Source: Rosellinia necatrix (Eukaryota > Ascomycota > Sordariomycetes > Xylariales > Xylariaceae). From it: a stretch of DNA of 64,000 bases. The translations under genes were made by a program, and so were the position numbers. How positions within the stretch are numbered: position 1 is the stretch's first letter; the number at the start of each line of letters is the position of its first letter. The notes beneath the pieces are model-generated. The model saw only the letters and a program-made list of their open reading frames with translations. It was not told where the DNA came from and searched no databases. Where the stretch lies: positions 2,418,001 to 2,482,000 of the forward strand of contig JAGYVD010000005.1 in assembly GCA_021209875.1 (NCBI GenBank), in the 5' to 3' direction. Positions 12,501 through 24,778 of this stretch are shown here, piece after piece.

Positions 12501-15500
12501 CGCAAACAACGTGAAGAAGAGGAGCGAAAAGCTAAGGAAGCGAGGGAGGCTAAAGAAGCTGAAGAGAAAGCTGCTCGCGAACAGAAAGAAGCAGAGGAAC
12601 GCGAGCGCGCTGCGGAGGCTGCTGCCGTCGCAGCAGCTGCTGCCGCGGCAGAAGCCCAAGCGAGCTCTAGCAACGAAGATCTTGATACCCATTCCACTGA
12701 ATCAGATGCGATGGAAGGCATTGAACCATCAGGCGAAATTGCCGATGCCGCACGTGAACATACGGCGACTACTAGTCAAACACGTTCCTTTACCACAATA
12801 AGGGGGGAACAAGTCGATATAACTGAACTCGGTATCGATCTTGATTATTTAGAAGCACTTCCTGAAGAATTCAGAGAAGAAGTCATCGCCCAGACGGTTA
12901 GCTCCCGCAGAGCCGAGGCCCGCGAAGCACCGCGGGGCGCCGGCGAGCAGACGGAAATATTTCAAGAATTCCTAGATGCTCTTCCGGAAGAAATTCGCGA
13001 GGAAATCGTGAGGCAAGAAAGCATAGAGCGACGCCGACGAGACCGGGAGGAGGTCCGGCGCCAGGCTACAGCAGCCGGCCAAGCACCTGAGGCACAGGAT
13101 ATGGACCCCGCAAGTATTCTCATGACATTCCCGCCCGAGCTTCGAGATCAGGTTTTGATGGACCAGGGGCCAGAAATCTTAGATTCTTTGCCTCCTGATT
13201 TGGCGGCTCAAGCACGTCGCGTGCTTCGTACAACGCACCACGTTGCACCTGAGGACAGGAACCCATCCGGTGTCAATCGTGGACGAGATACTATTCAGCC
13301 AAGTGGGCCAGCAGACGAAGATAACAAGCCCCAACGAAGAGCCGTTGTCCAGATGTTGGACAAACCTGGCGTGGCCACTTTACTACGACTTATGTTCATC
13401 AATATGAAAGGAGGCTCTATCGAGAATTCGCTCAGGAATGTGTTTAAGGACGTCTGCGAAAACCGTCAGAACCGCTTGGAAGTCATCAGCACTCTGCTCC
13501 AGATCTTACAAGATGGCTCCACCGACGTGGATGCTGTCGAACGAAGTTTCACGCATCTTTCTATTAAAGCTAAGCCGCCTAAAGATAAAGAAACAAAGAC
13601 GCAGACTCCGCAGGGGTTAAAACGTGCATCCACCAACATCAGCAGTCACCATTCAATGCAAACAACTTCAGAAACATCGCCCCTGCTTATCGTCCAGCAG
13701 TGTCTGGATCTGCTTTGCTATCTAGCAGACCAAAACGTACACATACCATCACTTTTCCTGACGGAGCACGATGTAGCCATAAGTACCCTCAAGCGCAGCC
13801 TGAGTCGAAAGGGGAAGACCAAGGATAACAAAGCCCAGAAATATGCTATCAATTCTCTATTGTGCTTACTCGATCGGGACATTGTAATGGAAAGCTCAGC
13901 TATAATGGACAGCCTTTCTCAGCTCTTGAGTCGGGTGACATTTCCTCTTTTGACTCTTGACAGAAAACAAAAAGAAGCAGCAGAAGCAATCAAGTTATTG
14001 GAAGCAGAAAATCCAAATACAGATGATGAACCAACAGTGGCAGTCAATCATGAAATAGCGATAGCCAACAATACTCACGAAACTACGCTAGAAGACGCCG
14101 ACCCAACAACTGCATCAGGGATACAGCCTTCGGACCGAGTGCCTATTATGGTGGAAAATCCCGAGTCTTCTGGCCCCCTGAGTCTATCCAACATCGAGCC
14201 AAAGACGCTCACGGCACTAGAAAAGAAGCAGGCTGTTTTGAAAAAGATTAAACAGTTACACCCACCCGTCATTCCTGATACGAATCTAACGCTTATTATC
14301 AAAATATTCGTTGCGAGAGAATGCAGTTCAAAAACATTTAAGGAGACCCTATCCACTATCAAGAATCTCTCGGTGATTCCTGGGGCAATGCTTGTCTTTG
14401 GTCACGAGCTCGCGCGTCAAGCCCAGGTCTTGAGCGAAAAGATTGTTATCCACCTCAATGAGCTGTTGCCACACATCCAAAGTGCCGACACCGGCACAGA
14501 AATCCAAGGTGTCGCACTTTCTAAGTTCTCGCCCGGAGCGTCTGATCAGAATAAGCTGCTTCGTGTGCTCACAGCCCTAGACCATCTCTTTGCGCAAAAG
14601 AAGTCAGATATGGCTGGGGGGTCAAGTGCAGAAGAAACTAAGAAACAAGATCTACTAAGCACACTCTATCGTAATGCGACTTTCAATGCTCTATGGGAAA
14701 AGCTTAGCGCATGTCTAAGTGCGATTCGTCAACGGGAGAGCCTTTTGAATGTGGCCACCATTCTCCTACCTTTAATTGAAGCCTTGATGGTGGTTTGCAA
14801 AGACAGTGCCCAAGTTGATGCCGGCATATCCACAGGTCAAACTCCGAAGGACATGGTGCTCTCGAGCCCACAGCCCGAGTCCCGTATGGCAGGGCTATTC
14901 TTCACATTTACAGAGGATCACAGGCGAATCCTCAATGAGCTCGTGCGCAATAATCCTTCTCTAATGAAGGGCACATTTTCGCACCTAGTCAAGAACCCCA
15001 AGGTCCTTGAGTTTGACAACAAGCGAAATTGGTTCAATCGTAGCGTCCACAACAAACAGCAGGGTACCCATCGGCCATTCCCTACTTTGCAACTTCAAGT
15101 CCGCCGTGAACATGTCTTCCACGACTCTTTTAAATCACTTTACTTTAAGAGCGGCGAAGAGATGAAATTCAGCAAGCTCAATATCCGATTCCATGGGGAG
15201 GAGGGCGTCGATGCAGGCGGTGTGACAAGGGAATGGTTCCAAGTACTTGCTAGGCAAATGTTCGATGCCAACTATGCGTTATTTGTGCCCGTGTCAAGCG
15301 ACAGGACAACGTTCCACCCGAACAAGCTGAGCGGTATCAATGATGAACATTTGCTATTCTTCAAATTTATTGGTCGCATCATCGGCAAAGCTCTGTACGA
15401 AGGGCGTCTGCTTGATTGCTATTTCAGCCGTGCAGTCTACAAGCGGATCCTAGGGAAACCAGTCTCAGTAAAAGACATGGAATCGTTTGATCCGGAATAT

Positions 15501-16270
15501 TACAAGTCCCTCTCATGGATGCTGAATAATGACATCACAGATATTATCACTGAAACGTTTTCAGTAGAGGACGACGAGTTCGGCGTCACCAAAGTCTCGG
15601 ATCTCTGTGAAAACGGCCGTAATATACCGGTGACAGAAGAGAACAAGCACGACTACGTCCGTTTAGTAGTCGAACACAAACTGCTGTCTTCCGTCAAGGA
15701 TCAGATGGAACATTTCCTCAAAGGTAAGGTTGAAGTGCCAGGACACCTCATCATGATTAGCCACTAATATGCTCGTAGGCTTCCATGACATCATCCCCGC
15801 TGAATTAATATCTATCTTCAATGAACAAGAGCTGGAGTTGCTGATATCCGGACTGCCGGACGTGGATATTGACGACTGGAAGAGCAACACCGAGTACCAT
15901 AACTATACACCGTCATCCCCGCAAATCCAATGGTTTTGGCGGGCATTGCGGTCATTCGACAAGGAGGAAGTTGCCAAACTCCTACAATTCGTTACAGGGA
16001 CGAGCAAAGTGCCACTAAATGGCTTCAAGGAACTAGAGGGCATGAATGGAATCAATCGGTTCAATATCCATCGCGATTATGGTAACAAGGATCGCCTTCC
16101 AAGTTCCCACACCTGCTTCAACCGTAAGTTTCTTCGCCCTCTTTCACATTTGGGGAAATAGCTAAACAGGCATAGAGCTCGACTTACCCGAGTATGAGAC
16201 TTACGAGATGTTACGTCGCCAGCTTCTTAAAGCTATAACCGCAGGCAGCGATTACTTTGGCTTTGCCTAA
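3540..16270 (+). CDS. TOM1: HECT-type E3 ubiquitin ligase, Tom1/HUWE1 family
   Basis: Predicted exons: 3540-3587, 3642-7548, 7600-8072, 8130-11478, 11526-11810, 11935-15723, 15779-16123, 16176-16270; all phases agree, giving about 4096 residues (4076 if 11586-11645 is also spliced), the usual giant size of the family. It begins [16 protein letters not shown]. The N-terminal half is the helical (armadillo-like DUF908/DUF913) region. An acidic Asp/Glu stretch is encoded by 10740-11580, a charged coiled coil by 12440-12660, and two [16 protein letters not shown] ubiquitin-binding-type motifs near 12860 and 12980. The HECT domain runs from about 15080 to the end, with the catalytic Cys in HTCFN encoded at 16114-16116, 33 residues before the C-terminus (GSDYFGFA). 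It attaches ubiquitin to nuclear and ribosomal proteins and acts in mRNA export and protein quality control in yeast. The start is the first ATG before the conserved MGKITK motif. Confidence 0.95.
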
Positions 16271-16979
16271 GAGATGGAAAGGATACAGCGGCGCTTCGAC
16301 GACGCTAATTAACGAAGAAAGCTTCGACATCTAGATTCGGTCGTGTGTATTGTTTGTATGGAATAACGAGTAAAGTCGGGCGAATTAGGCAGAGTATTCG
16401 CGAGATACCTATATAGGTAGCTAGGCCTTGCTTGGTTTTTGCATCTGTTATTTTGCGGGTCGCATCGAGTTGTGTTGGACTGCCTAATTCGGCGGAGTGC
16501 AGGCCGCCGGTGAGGTAGGTCCAAGCAGGAGAAATGCTAGAACTCCTTACTCTTCAGAAGTCTCGTCGCTATCGCTTAATAAAACCGAAATTATAAATAA
16601 TAGGCTCGTGGCAAGCCGTGACACGAGGACTGGAGAATCTAGTAGTTTCCTACTACGAAGTCGACTTAAGATGGCAGGTATTGTCTACCTCGCGGCCTTT
16701 AGAGTATTGTTCTCAATATCGTATATACGATGAAATAGATAAGTGAATGATAGGATGGACATCGCGAATATTTATAGTAGTATATTATCAGACCCATCGC
16801 TGTGGACTGCTGCTCTTTACCATACCCACCCACAGCTGGCGCATTACGGACCACCACAATATTGCACATGCAAAAATTCGGATCCATCATGAGTGTATTC
16901 ACATTGAATCCCCCTCGTAAACGGTTAATGGAGCCCGCTCGGCCCAAATTACCGCGATCCTGTATACAAAAATACAGGT
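16271..16979. other. Intergenic region between convergent genes
   Basis: Lies between the 3' ends of the Tom1 gene and the endoglucanase gene, so it should hold both 3' untranslated regions and polyadenylation sites. No further gene or RNA is recognised. Confidence 0.6.
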
Positions 16980-18393
16980 CTAGATATATTGTGTCAGCGA
17001 TGGTAGTATACCAGTATATGCCGTTCCGGATGGAGGCTCCATGCCGTAGATGTAATTTCCCCACCACTAGAGTTGACGGTCAGCAGGATTACACGGGGCA
17101 CAGGGGATATAAGGGAATATAGGGGAGGACATGTAACGAAAAGGGGACGGCTTACAGGACCAGCTCCCCACCAGAGCCAGCCAGTCCAGACATCCGAGTT
17201 ATCGGCCATGTAGGCCAGCATGCCCTGAAGTGCGGTAATGCACTGCGAGTTGGAGCCACCGGCCGTCTCGCCCAAGATGCCCTTCTTGCCGTTGGCTTTC
17301 AACCATGCCGTTGCCTCCTGAAGACGCTCCCTGCCGACGGTGGTCGAGACACACGCAGTCGACGTGCCAGACCCGTCCGAGTCCAGGTACTGGTGCATCT
17401 CATATACGATTTTGTTGGAGGGGTCGGTCAGCTTACCCATACCATCAGCAGTGCCGCTTGATGTCTGAGGCGTTACATTCGTTAGTAAGTAGTATCGCAC
17501 GTGAACTTGTCCGCGCCGCCATGCGTATCCTACGAGCCCTTGTCTCATTGTGATAAGGAGAGGGGGTCGCGCGACTACCAACTCACCCAATGCCAGGCAC
17601 CCGTCCACGAATTCCCCTCGACAAATATATACTGAGAGGTGGCGCCGGCGGCTCGGATGGCATTGATGGCCTTCTGGTTTAGGTTCGCGACGAGCGCGTT
17701 GTCCTCATCGTGGAACTCATTGTTCGTATCGAAGATGACCTTGTTGTTCGACGCGTACCGCTTTGCCATCGTCGTCCACCATGCCCCGAAGCCGTTCACA
17801 TCCGTGATGATATTGTTGTAATATCGGCCGAAGTTATGAGGGTCTATGATTGCGTAAGCTCCCCTATAAGAGCAAGTTAGCGCTGCCTGCATGCCTCACG
17901 ATCGCAGACAGTCCGAAGAGCGCCAGGGTGTGAAGACTGACTTCCCGGTGACGAATGAGATGATCTGGTCAAGGCCGGAGGCGTAGGTCTCGTTCACGCT
18001 ACCCGTCATTTGATTCGGGATAAAACGCTCCCTATCTTCCGCGGTTAACATCATTTTAGGAGGTTGCCACTTTGTACCAGGATTGCTAACATCATGATAG
18101 GGATCCTAAAAGAATTCATGCCCTTGCCGATCATTGTCTGGACGGATATCCGATGTCAGGGCTTCTATTCTCAACGACGCCCCTGGAAAGGGTTAGGAGG
18201 AACTCACGTTGATGGCATTCTGATCGGGCCATGTATAGTCCTTCCCCAGCTGACCAGGCAGGGCCGTATTGCCAAACTCGGCGCCAGATTCGTTGACGCC
18301 GACGAACTGGAACTTGGTCGCCCGCTTCCTCGCGGGTACGGCGATTGCACCGGCGATGGTGGCGGCCGTGATGAGAACCCCTACGAACTTCAT
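16980..18393 (-). CDS. Secreted endo-beta-1,4-glucanase, glycoside hydrolase family 5 (subfamily 5), no CBM
   Basis: Six minus-strand exons fit with no stop: 18208-18393, 18091-18137, 17942-18031, 17587-17863, 17156-17464, 16980-17066, total 331 residues. Residues 1-18 are a signal peptide ([15 protein letters not shown]...). The start of the mature domain [14 protein letters not shown] is typical of GH5_5 cellulases. The acid/base Glu is E157 in DTNNEFHD and the nucleophile is E266 in GILGETAGG; the retaining mechanism hydrolyses internal beta-1,4 bonds of cellulose. The protein ends PSLTQYI with no cellulose-binding module or linker, unlike two-domain EG2-type enzymes. Intron 2 is 59 nt (GTTAGC donor) and restores the family motif MMERFIPNQ, which supports the model. 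It would act outside the cell in plant-polysaccharide degradation, as expected of a saprotroph, endophyte or plant pathogen. Confidence 0.93.
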
Positions 18394-18972
18394 GATGCCT
18401 CGGTGTCAAGTGACTTCTTCGATGCTTAGCCGCCGCGTAACGTATGGGTTATTGTATCGTGCATCTCTTGGAACCAGGTGGGTTTATATGTCCCATGGAT
18501 TCAGCGGTGGGAAGAGAGAGGCACGGGAAGAAGCGACCGAGACGGAGGTCGTCGCTCCGCCTCGAATAAGAACAGGGGAGTCTATAGCCGTGTATAGCAT
18601 AGTCGATGAGGCTCATACAGGAACACTACGCCCCTCGTGGCCGTCCCGGGATGTCTAGAGCTTATACACGGAGAGTTGTGAGACGACATCCGCCAATCGA
18701 GCGCCAAGGCGGGTGTTAGTGCCCCAAGAAGGCCACGGAGCGATCCGATATGTACATACCACGGCACTGTTATGGCACTGTCGTGGCACTACGACAAACA
18801 CCAACTGGGGACGATAAGCATCAGTTGACGTCGTGGGTACAGAGCACTCGCGTTCATTTCATGATTAACTGTCCCTCACGGAGGCTAGCCTGTCGGCCAG
18901 AGGATGACGGGTACTCCGTATGGACGCCAGAACGAGAAGACCGAGGCGGATCCATGGCCGGCGAGACCCGAG

Positions 18973-19027
18973 ACTAGACAAGACAGCAAAAACTAGATAA
19001 GACAACAAAAACTAGACGAGACAAACG
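18973..19027. repeat. 19-bp tandem repeat (about 2.9 copies)
   Basis: Units start at 18973, 18992 and 19011 with consensus ACTAGAYAAGACARCAAAA; the first two are 19 nt long and differ at two positions, and the third diverges after about 17 nt. Confidence 0.8.
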
Positions 19028-19154
19028 AGACTAAACAGCAAGACAACGTTCAAAAGTATTATCAGGCCCCCGAAGCTGCGCATGGCTGCTTCGAGGCGCA
19101 CGGGGCATCGCGCTCCGCACGTGGTGAGAGTGGAAGGGGAGGGGGGTAAAAGGT

Positions 19155-19254
19155 GTATGTATGTATGTATGTATGTATGTATGTATGTATGTAGGTGTGC
19201 GCGGGCAATAATGAGTGATGAATGAGTGATGAATGGGTGATGAATGAGTGATGA
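19155..19254. repeat. (GTAT)n microsatellite and adjacent 11-bp minisatellite
   Basis: 19155-19193 is an almost perfect GTAT array of nearly ten units. 19211-19254 is four copies of ATGAGTGATGA, one with a single substitution (ATGGGTGATGA). Confidence 0.9.
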
Positions 19255-19790
19255 ATGATGGAGAATAAATCGAATAATTACCTAAATAGGATAGTTAGTT
19301 AACTGAACAGGGAATAGTTCATGTATTGAGGGTTTTCAGTTCTCGTCTGATCTGATTATAGGTTACCTGGATGACAGAAGATGTTGAAGCATATAAGACA
19401 GACAACAAACAGGAGACAATAATGTCGCCATTGGAGGGATTTAGAGGGATGGACAGGCAGGTAAGTAGGTAGGTACTAGGTAGGTAAGGTTCTAGGTAGG
19501 TAAGGCTTACCACCTACACTTTCTATACCGCAAACGGATTGGGCTTGTCCTGTCCTCCTCAGTCGGGCAACTAAGCAGTAGCATTTACACGCAATGCCTG
19601 CTGGTGGACTTAATTACAAGCTGGGCCAAGACTGGCTTCCCATTTATTCATTGAGATGGGGGTCCGGAGCTTGGCTTTACGGGTCGGCAGCTGTTGCCGG
19701 ACCGCCGCTTACTTAGGTGCTTGCTATGTATGAATGCTAGCTGATAACATGGATACAAGCAAGTGTCCGATAATGTTTATCGTTACCTAC

Positions 19791-19854
19791 CTAGGGTACT
19801 CGATCCAGACACCTAGACTAGACGTTAATACTACTACTACTAGGGTACTCGATC
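19791..19854. repeat. 34-bp core with (ACT)4 tail flanked by a perfect 15-bp direct repeat
   Basis: CTAGGGTACTCGATC occurs at 19791-19805 and again at 19840-19854, bracketing a 34-bp core (19806-19839) that reads ...CACCTAGACTAGACG then TTAAT and an ACT run. The same core, in opposite orientation and with a different flanking repeat, is at 53475-53540. The arrangement resembles a very short retroposon insertion with target-site duplication; see findings. Confidence 0.6.
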
Positions 19855-19995
19855 GGTTACAGTACCTAGAGTTCGTGGATTGGAACCCGCCCAGATAAGA
19901 GTATCGAAACTACCTACCTAAAAAAAAAAAAACGAAAAAAGGAAGCACCAACCTAATACAACGAACGTGATACTGTCGTCGCATATCCACACAAG

Positions 19996-20700
19996 ATGCA
20001 GCCCACGCGGTGTCTGCTCAAGGGCCGGTCCGTGTGGAAAGGTGAGTGAAGCCTTCCAGTCTTCGTCTTCAGAACGAAACCCTCCGTCTCCAAGCCCCCC
20101 AACTGACCAACCTCCTCATCATCCGAAACAGGCCCGCATATCGTCCCGTAAGACAAACCCACCGCGCCACCCCTTCTGCCCCGAGTAGCAAGGTGGCGGA
20201 CATACGAAACTCTGAAGACCCGAGCGAGAAAGATTTCGGTCATACCACCATTCCACTACCACTCCCTTCCCGACGCAAGGTCCCCGAGTCACCACTAGAT
20301 TCTAACAGCGTGACTATGCTCTAGCCTCCCCATCACACGTCCCAAGCCGGGCGAGAAAATAAGGCCGATCCGGACCCAGGCGCGGTCCGCTACCGTCCTG
20401 CCCAACTTCGTGGGCCTCAAGTTCCAGGTGTACAACGGCAAGGTGTACAACGACGTGACCATCACCGAGGACATGGTCGGGCACAAGCTGGGCGAGTTCT
20501 CACCGTGCGTAGACCCCCCTCCTCCCCTCCCCCCTAACTCAATTCCCCTCCCCGCTCGAGTTCCTGGGCCGCGGACGCGGACCACGCAATCGCGAACGAC
20601 GGACATGGTGCCAGTCTCCAGGCGCGCCAAGCTAACCGGATGCCCCCGATGGTTTGCAACTTATAGGACGAGAAAGCCTTTCGTCTGGTCTCGGCCGTAG
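19996..20700 (+). CDS. RSM19: Mitochondrial small-subunit ribosomal protein uS19m
   Basis: Four exons, 19996-20041, 20132-20147, 20325-20504 and 20667-20700, encode 91 residues, the usual length for fungal Rsm19. It starts [20 protein letters not shown], continues with [16 protein letters not shown] and the S19 signature [19 protein letters not shown], and ends [15 protein letters not shown]. uS19 binds the head of the small mitoribosomal subunit near 12S/16S-type rRNA. Exon 2 is only 16 nt; both its junctions are needed to join WKG-PHIVP-LPITRP in frame, and the introns have normal GT-AG ends. The gene converges on TAF10 downstream. The family assignment is secure; the microexon rests on homology and phase and would need transcript support. 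Confidence 0.92.
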
Positions 20701-21337
20701 TAGACGGATAGCGATACCCCGCGTAGGAATCTACGGCCTCAGTTGTGGTGCATGGACGAGGACGACGGGAAATCAAGACTAGAAAGGAGCATATAGAATA
20801 CCCAATGGCGATTTATGGCAGCTGTATGCCGAAACATGGCATGGGAAGGACCCCCCGCCTGCTCGCTCTCAATATACACTATGCGCGATCTACAATGTAA
20901 AACGCAAGGCATTAGGGACGGCAGACTTGGTCGGGGAAAGAGGTAGTCAATTCGTGCCCGGACGCTTTCTTCATATACGGTAACGGCCAAAAAAGGAAAG
21001 GGGAGGAGGAAAAAAGAAAAAAAAAAGTATTTATTTTATACATGCAACCATCCAGCGGTTAAACGTGCCACTTCGCATTATGGGTTCATTCCAAACCATA
21101 TCGGTCACCATGTGTAAAGCCGCAAATGCTTCGTAAACCCTGAACGCCGTGCGCCTTTTCTAGACCGCAATCAAAATATTCCCCTGTAATGACCGTGTCA
21201 CGAAATCGATTTACAACGTTCGTAGCCCGCCACCTCTCCCCTCGGCGCAAGTCGAGACGTAGGGTAGGCAGAGCGAGTCACCCTTTCCACTTTCTTCCTC
21301 TTCTACGTAAGGAGGGTTTGGTGAGCCCGCCCTGTCC
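20701..21337. other. Intergenic region between convergent RSM19 and TAF10
   Basis: Contains the two 3' untranslated regions. An A-rich run (about 20996-21035) is present. No further gene is seen. Confidence 0.6.
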
Positions 21338-22052
<715 letters not shown>

Positions 22053-23264
22053 TGTCGGAAATATATATCTATATGGGTCGTGTGAAAGGAGGCAATTGTG
22101 ATACGGGCAATGGGCCGTCCTTGCGACAGGGGCGAGCCGTGACTGTGGCGGTGGTCCTGCCCGAGGAAAGCGGCTTCTCGAGGCGCTAAGTCGCGATATG
22201 CTCGAACGAGTGTGCCAAGGCCCGGATTATTCGAGAAACGAAAGGAGGACGCGCAAAAGGGGGGGGGAAAGGAAAAAAAAGGGAAAAAAGAAAAAAAGGT
22301 CACGGTTTCAATCCTGCCCGATGTTGCATATGCTGTTAATCGTAATTAATGTCAATTTGCAGCTCCAAGTCAAAGATGGTTTTAGGGGCGATGGAGTGCA
22401 GTTGATGATGGAAGGTGAGGTGATGATGGTTGGCAGATTAGGTAATGTTTTCTAGAGTAGGGTGGAGCCACATCTGTTGTTCGGGGATGGTTTTACAATT
22501 AAGATGTGGTCAGTGCGCTAGCCCTCTGCAGAGCACCCGCGATTCCGCATTTCTATTGGACAAAAACATATATGCAGACGATTTATAGGTATTTTGAGAC
22601 ACGGAAATTCTAGCCAGTTGGACCATGTTATTAAGCTTCTCCTATGCACTAGTTGGCTGTTAATAGAGAGAATAAAGAGGGGGGAAACGAATTGAGGTTG
22701 ATAGCAGGAGGAAACCTACTTTAGTTATATGTTGGTTGAAGGGTTATCAAAACTTAACCCCATGATATACAGATCCCAAGATTCCTTGGATACCCCATGT
22801 AGTCATTAAAGGCTCTTCTCAGAAGCTATACATGAACTTGTGTCTTAGGATATGGGGAGCGGGTGTATAGAGCGACGGCTGGTCGCTATCTATCTAGAAG
22901 GTCATAAATAGGTAGGGTGGTCAGCAGTATAGTGTTAAAGGTTCGACTCTTGATTCTTGAACTATTCGAATATAAGAGATCTTAGCCGGTACTAGAGCTG
23001 GCTCATAGAAGGTGGGTGGTAACATACGAATAGATCCTGTCCGACAATGGGACCTCTGACGTACCAGTAAATTTATATACGTGTAGATCTATAGTTCCAT
23101 CCTGCGTAGTACCAGCTATCCCATCCGGCCAGACTCCGACCTTTCCCCTACCAAGCGGCCCGCCAGCTAATGGGAATTTCTTTGGCTCCCTGTCTATTGC
23201 CTCGAATAGGATAGAACCCACGATAACGAGCCAGGCATCTGAACATGAACATATCCAGTTTCAC
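22053..23264. other. Intergenic region upstream of TAF10 and tRNA-Pro
   Basis: Holds the TAF10 promoter (22053-22300, with purine-rich tracts at 22255-22300) and about 900 bp of AT-rich DNA. A 72-codon open frame (minus strand, 23003-23221) matches no family I recognise and has no supporting context. Confidence 0.5.
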
Positions 23265-23355
23265 GGTTTGGTGGTCTAGTGGTATGATTCTCGCTTAGGG
23301 TACACCCTACAGCACTGCTTGCGAGAGGTCCCGGGTTCAATCCCCGGCCAAACCC
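23265..23355 (+). tRNA. tRNA-Pro (anticodon AGG) with 19-nt intron
   Basis: The 7-bp acceptor stem pairs GGTTTGG (23265-23271) with CCAAACC (23348-23354), with discriminator C at 23355. The D-arm/A box is TGGTCTAGTGG; the anticodon stem is CTCGC (23290-23294)/GCGAG (23321-23325); anticodon AGG is 23297-23299. A 19-nt intron (23301-23319) sits one base 3' of the anticodon, the canonical nuclear position for splicing by tRNA endonuclease. The B box GGTTCAATCC starts near 23334, and a T run near 23381 can terminate RNA polymerase III. Confidence 0.95.
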
Positions 23356-24778
23356 AACTGTTTCCTCCTTTGGTTCATTATTTTTGCCTATTTGTCACAG
23401 TTCGTACTGCTGGTAGTTCCAGAAATGACTTATGTTATTGCACAAGGAGGGAAGGTTCCTCACTTGGTCAGTCGCCAGCTACTCGCTCCTTTTATATACA
23501 GTATTCTGGCCCGTGCCCTAGTGGAGTTCTTAGGTTAGGACTGGTTCCGTGACACTATTAGAGTCAACGCTCTGGTACCTAAGTGCAAAAGCATAATCTG
23601 AGTTTAGTCTTCAGAGAGATTTTGTTGTTCATATATGTCTTATGCAATAAAACAAATAGTACCGTGTACAAAAGATATATATAACTTGAAAGACAACTGG
23701 AAATTGGGTTAAATTATACTGTTTTACGTCTATAAGACTACCTGGGTTATCTTGGCGCTTCACCTAAGAAGGATTTAGCCTTCGAGAAGTGCAGCATTAA
23801 ACCCTAGCTTGGGGTCTCCCAAATACCGATGATGTTATCAATATAATTGCTCATATGGGGGCGCATTAGCTCTACCATGCTCTCGAGTGCGCCATCGGCC
23901 TGCACCGAAGATCGGGCTATAATGAAGTGCATTCAACGCCCTTTGGGTATGTATGACCGTGTTCAATCATAGTGGGCAAGCATTCACAAGCCTTATTAGG
24001 TTTTCGGGCTTATGGATTACACTCCCGACCAATTTTTAGATGAGAAGAACAGCCTCCTTTATGGATGCCATGAGAGTATCTCTGGATGTGATGCCGGCAT
24101 TATAACTAGGTATAACTACTATAGTACAATTGATTAGATTTACAGTGTGTATCGTTTAAAGAGAAAAGATGGATATGGTACGACCATCATTACTTTTATT
24201 AGTTAAAAAAAGAGAAAAAAGGGGCATGTTTGCCAAGGCTTCTACAGAATAGTGAAAAATCTGTTTCGAATAAAAATTGTTGCTATGTAGATAATGTAGA
24301 CTACATTGTGGCATATCCATGGCGTGTGTACCTAATGGTACGCCATGGACCATTGACAAGAGCGTTCATTGTTTAGCTTGTGAAAAAGTGGGTCGTTTAT
24401 AGGCTACTTCGGCTTAGGCCAAGCTTAGGCTAAATCTTTGCTTTTGTTGGCTTCTGCTTCGCCAGTTGTGCTGCACCTAGCGTGAAGCGCCGACTACACT
24501 ACCTAAAAAGTGTCACAGCGAAGCTCAAGCACCCCACGGCTCACCACCGATTCGAGCTGATTGGGCTGTTCCTGCGTGTCTCTTGCCGTGAGACAAGCCA
24601 ATTTTTCCCTCTCTCCTCTGCCTATCGCCTCTGACCAACAAGGTCCCAGCCGCAGCAGCAGTGCAGTGGCCGGCCCTCTTTCGCTCTGCTGAGGCCTGCG
24701 CCGATTGTCATTGGCCTTTCTTTATAAGACGGCATCGATTCCCATCTGTTTGTCGCACTCCCCCTCCCTTTGGTCACA
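23356..24778. other. Intergenic region, AT-rich in its first 1 kb
   Basis: No gene recognised between 23356 and about 24400; it is AT-rich and may be degenerate repeat DNA, although I see no terminal repeats. From about 24540 the sequence becomes pyrimidine-rich, consistent with the promoter and leader of the PRPP synthetase gene. Confidence 0.5.

Larger units (their letters stand above)
18394..19995. other. Intergenic region with tandem repeats and microsatellites
   Basis: Divergent upstream region of the endoglucanase (-) and RSM19 (+) genes. It holds a 19-bp tandem repeat, a tetranucleotide microsatellite, an 11-bp minisatellite, TAGGTA tracts at 19440-19505, and a 34-bp element with flanking direct repeats (each listed separately). 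No gene is recognised. Confidence 0.6.

Noticed and set aside
16980..18393. Possibility that the endoglucanase belongs to a secondary-metabolite or effector cluster
   Set aside because: Neighbours are Tom1 and a mitochondrial ribosomal protein; no synthase, transporter or tailoring gene is present anywhere in the window.
19155..19254. Evenly spaced repeats considered as a CRISPR-like array
   Set aside because: They are contiguous microsatellite and minisatellite units without unique spacers, in a eukaryotic genome.
23003..23221. 72-codon minus-strand frame upstream of the tRNA, considered as a retrotransposon remnant
   Set aside because: No family motif, no long terminal repeats or target duplication seen around it.
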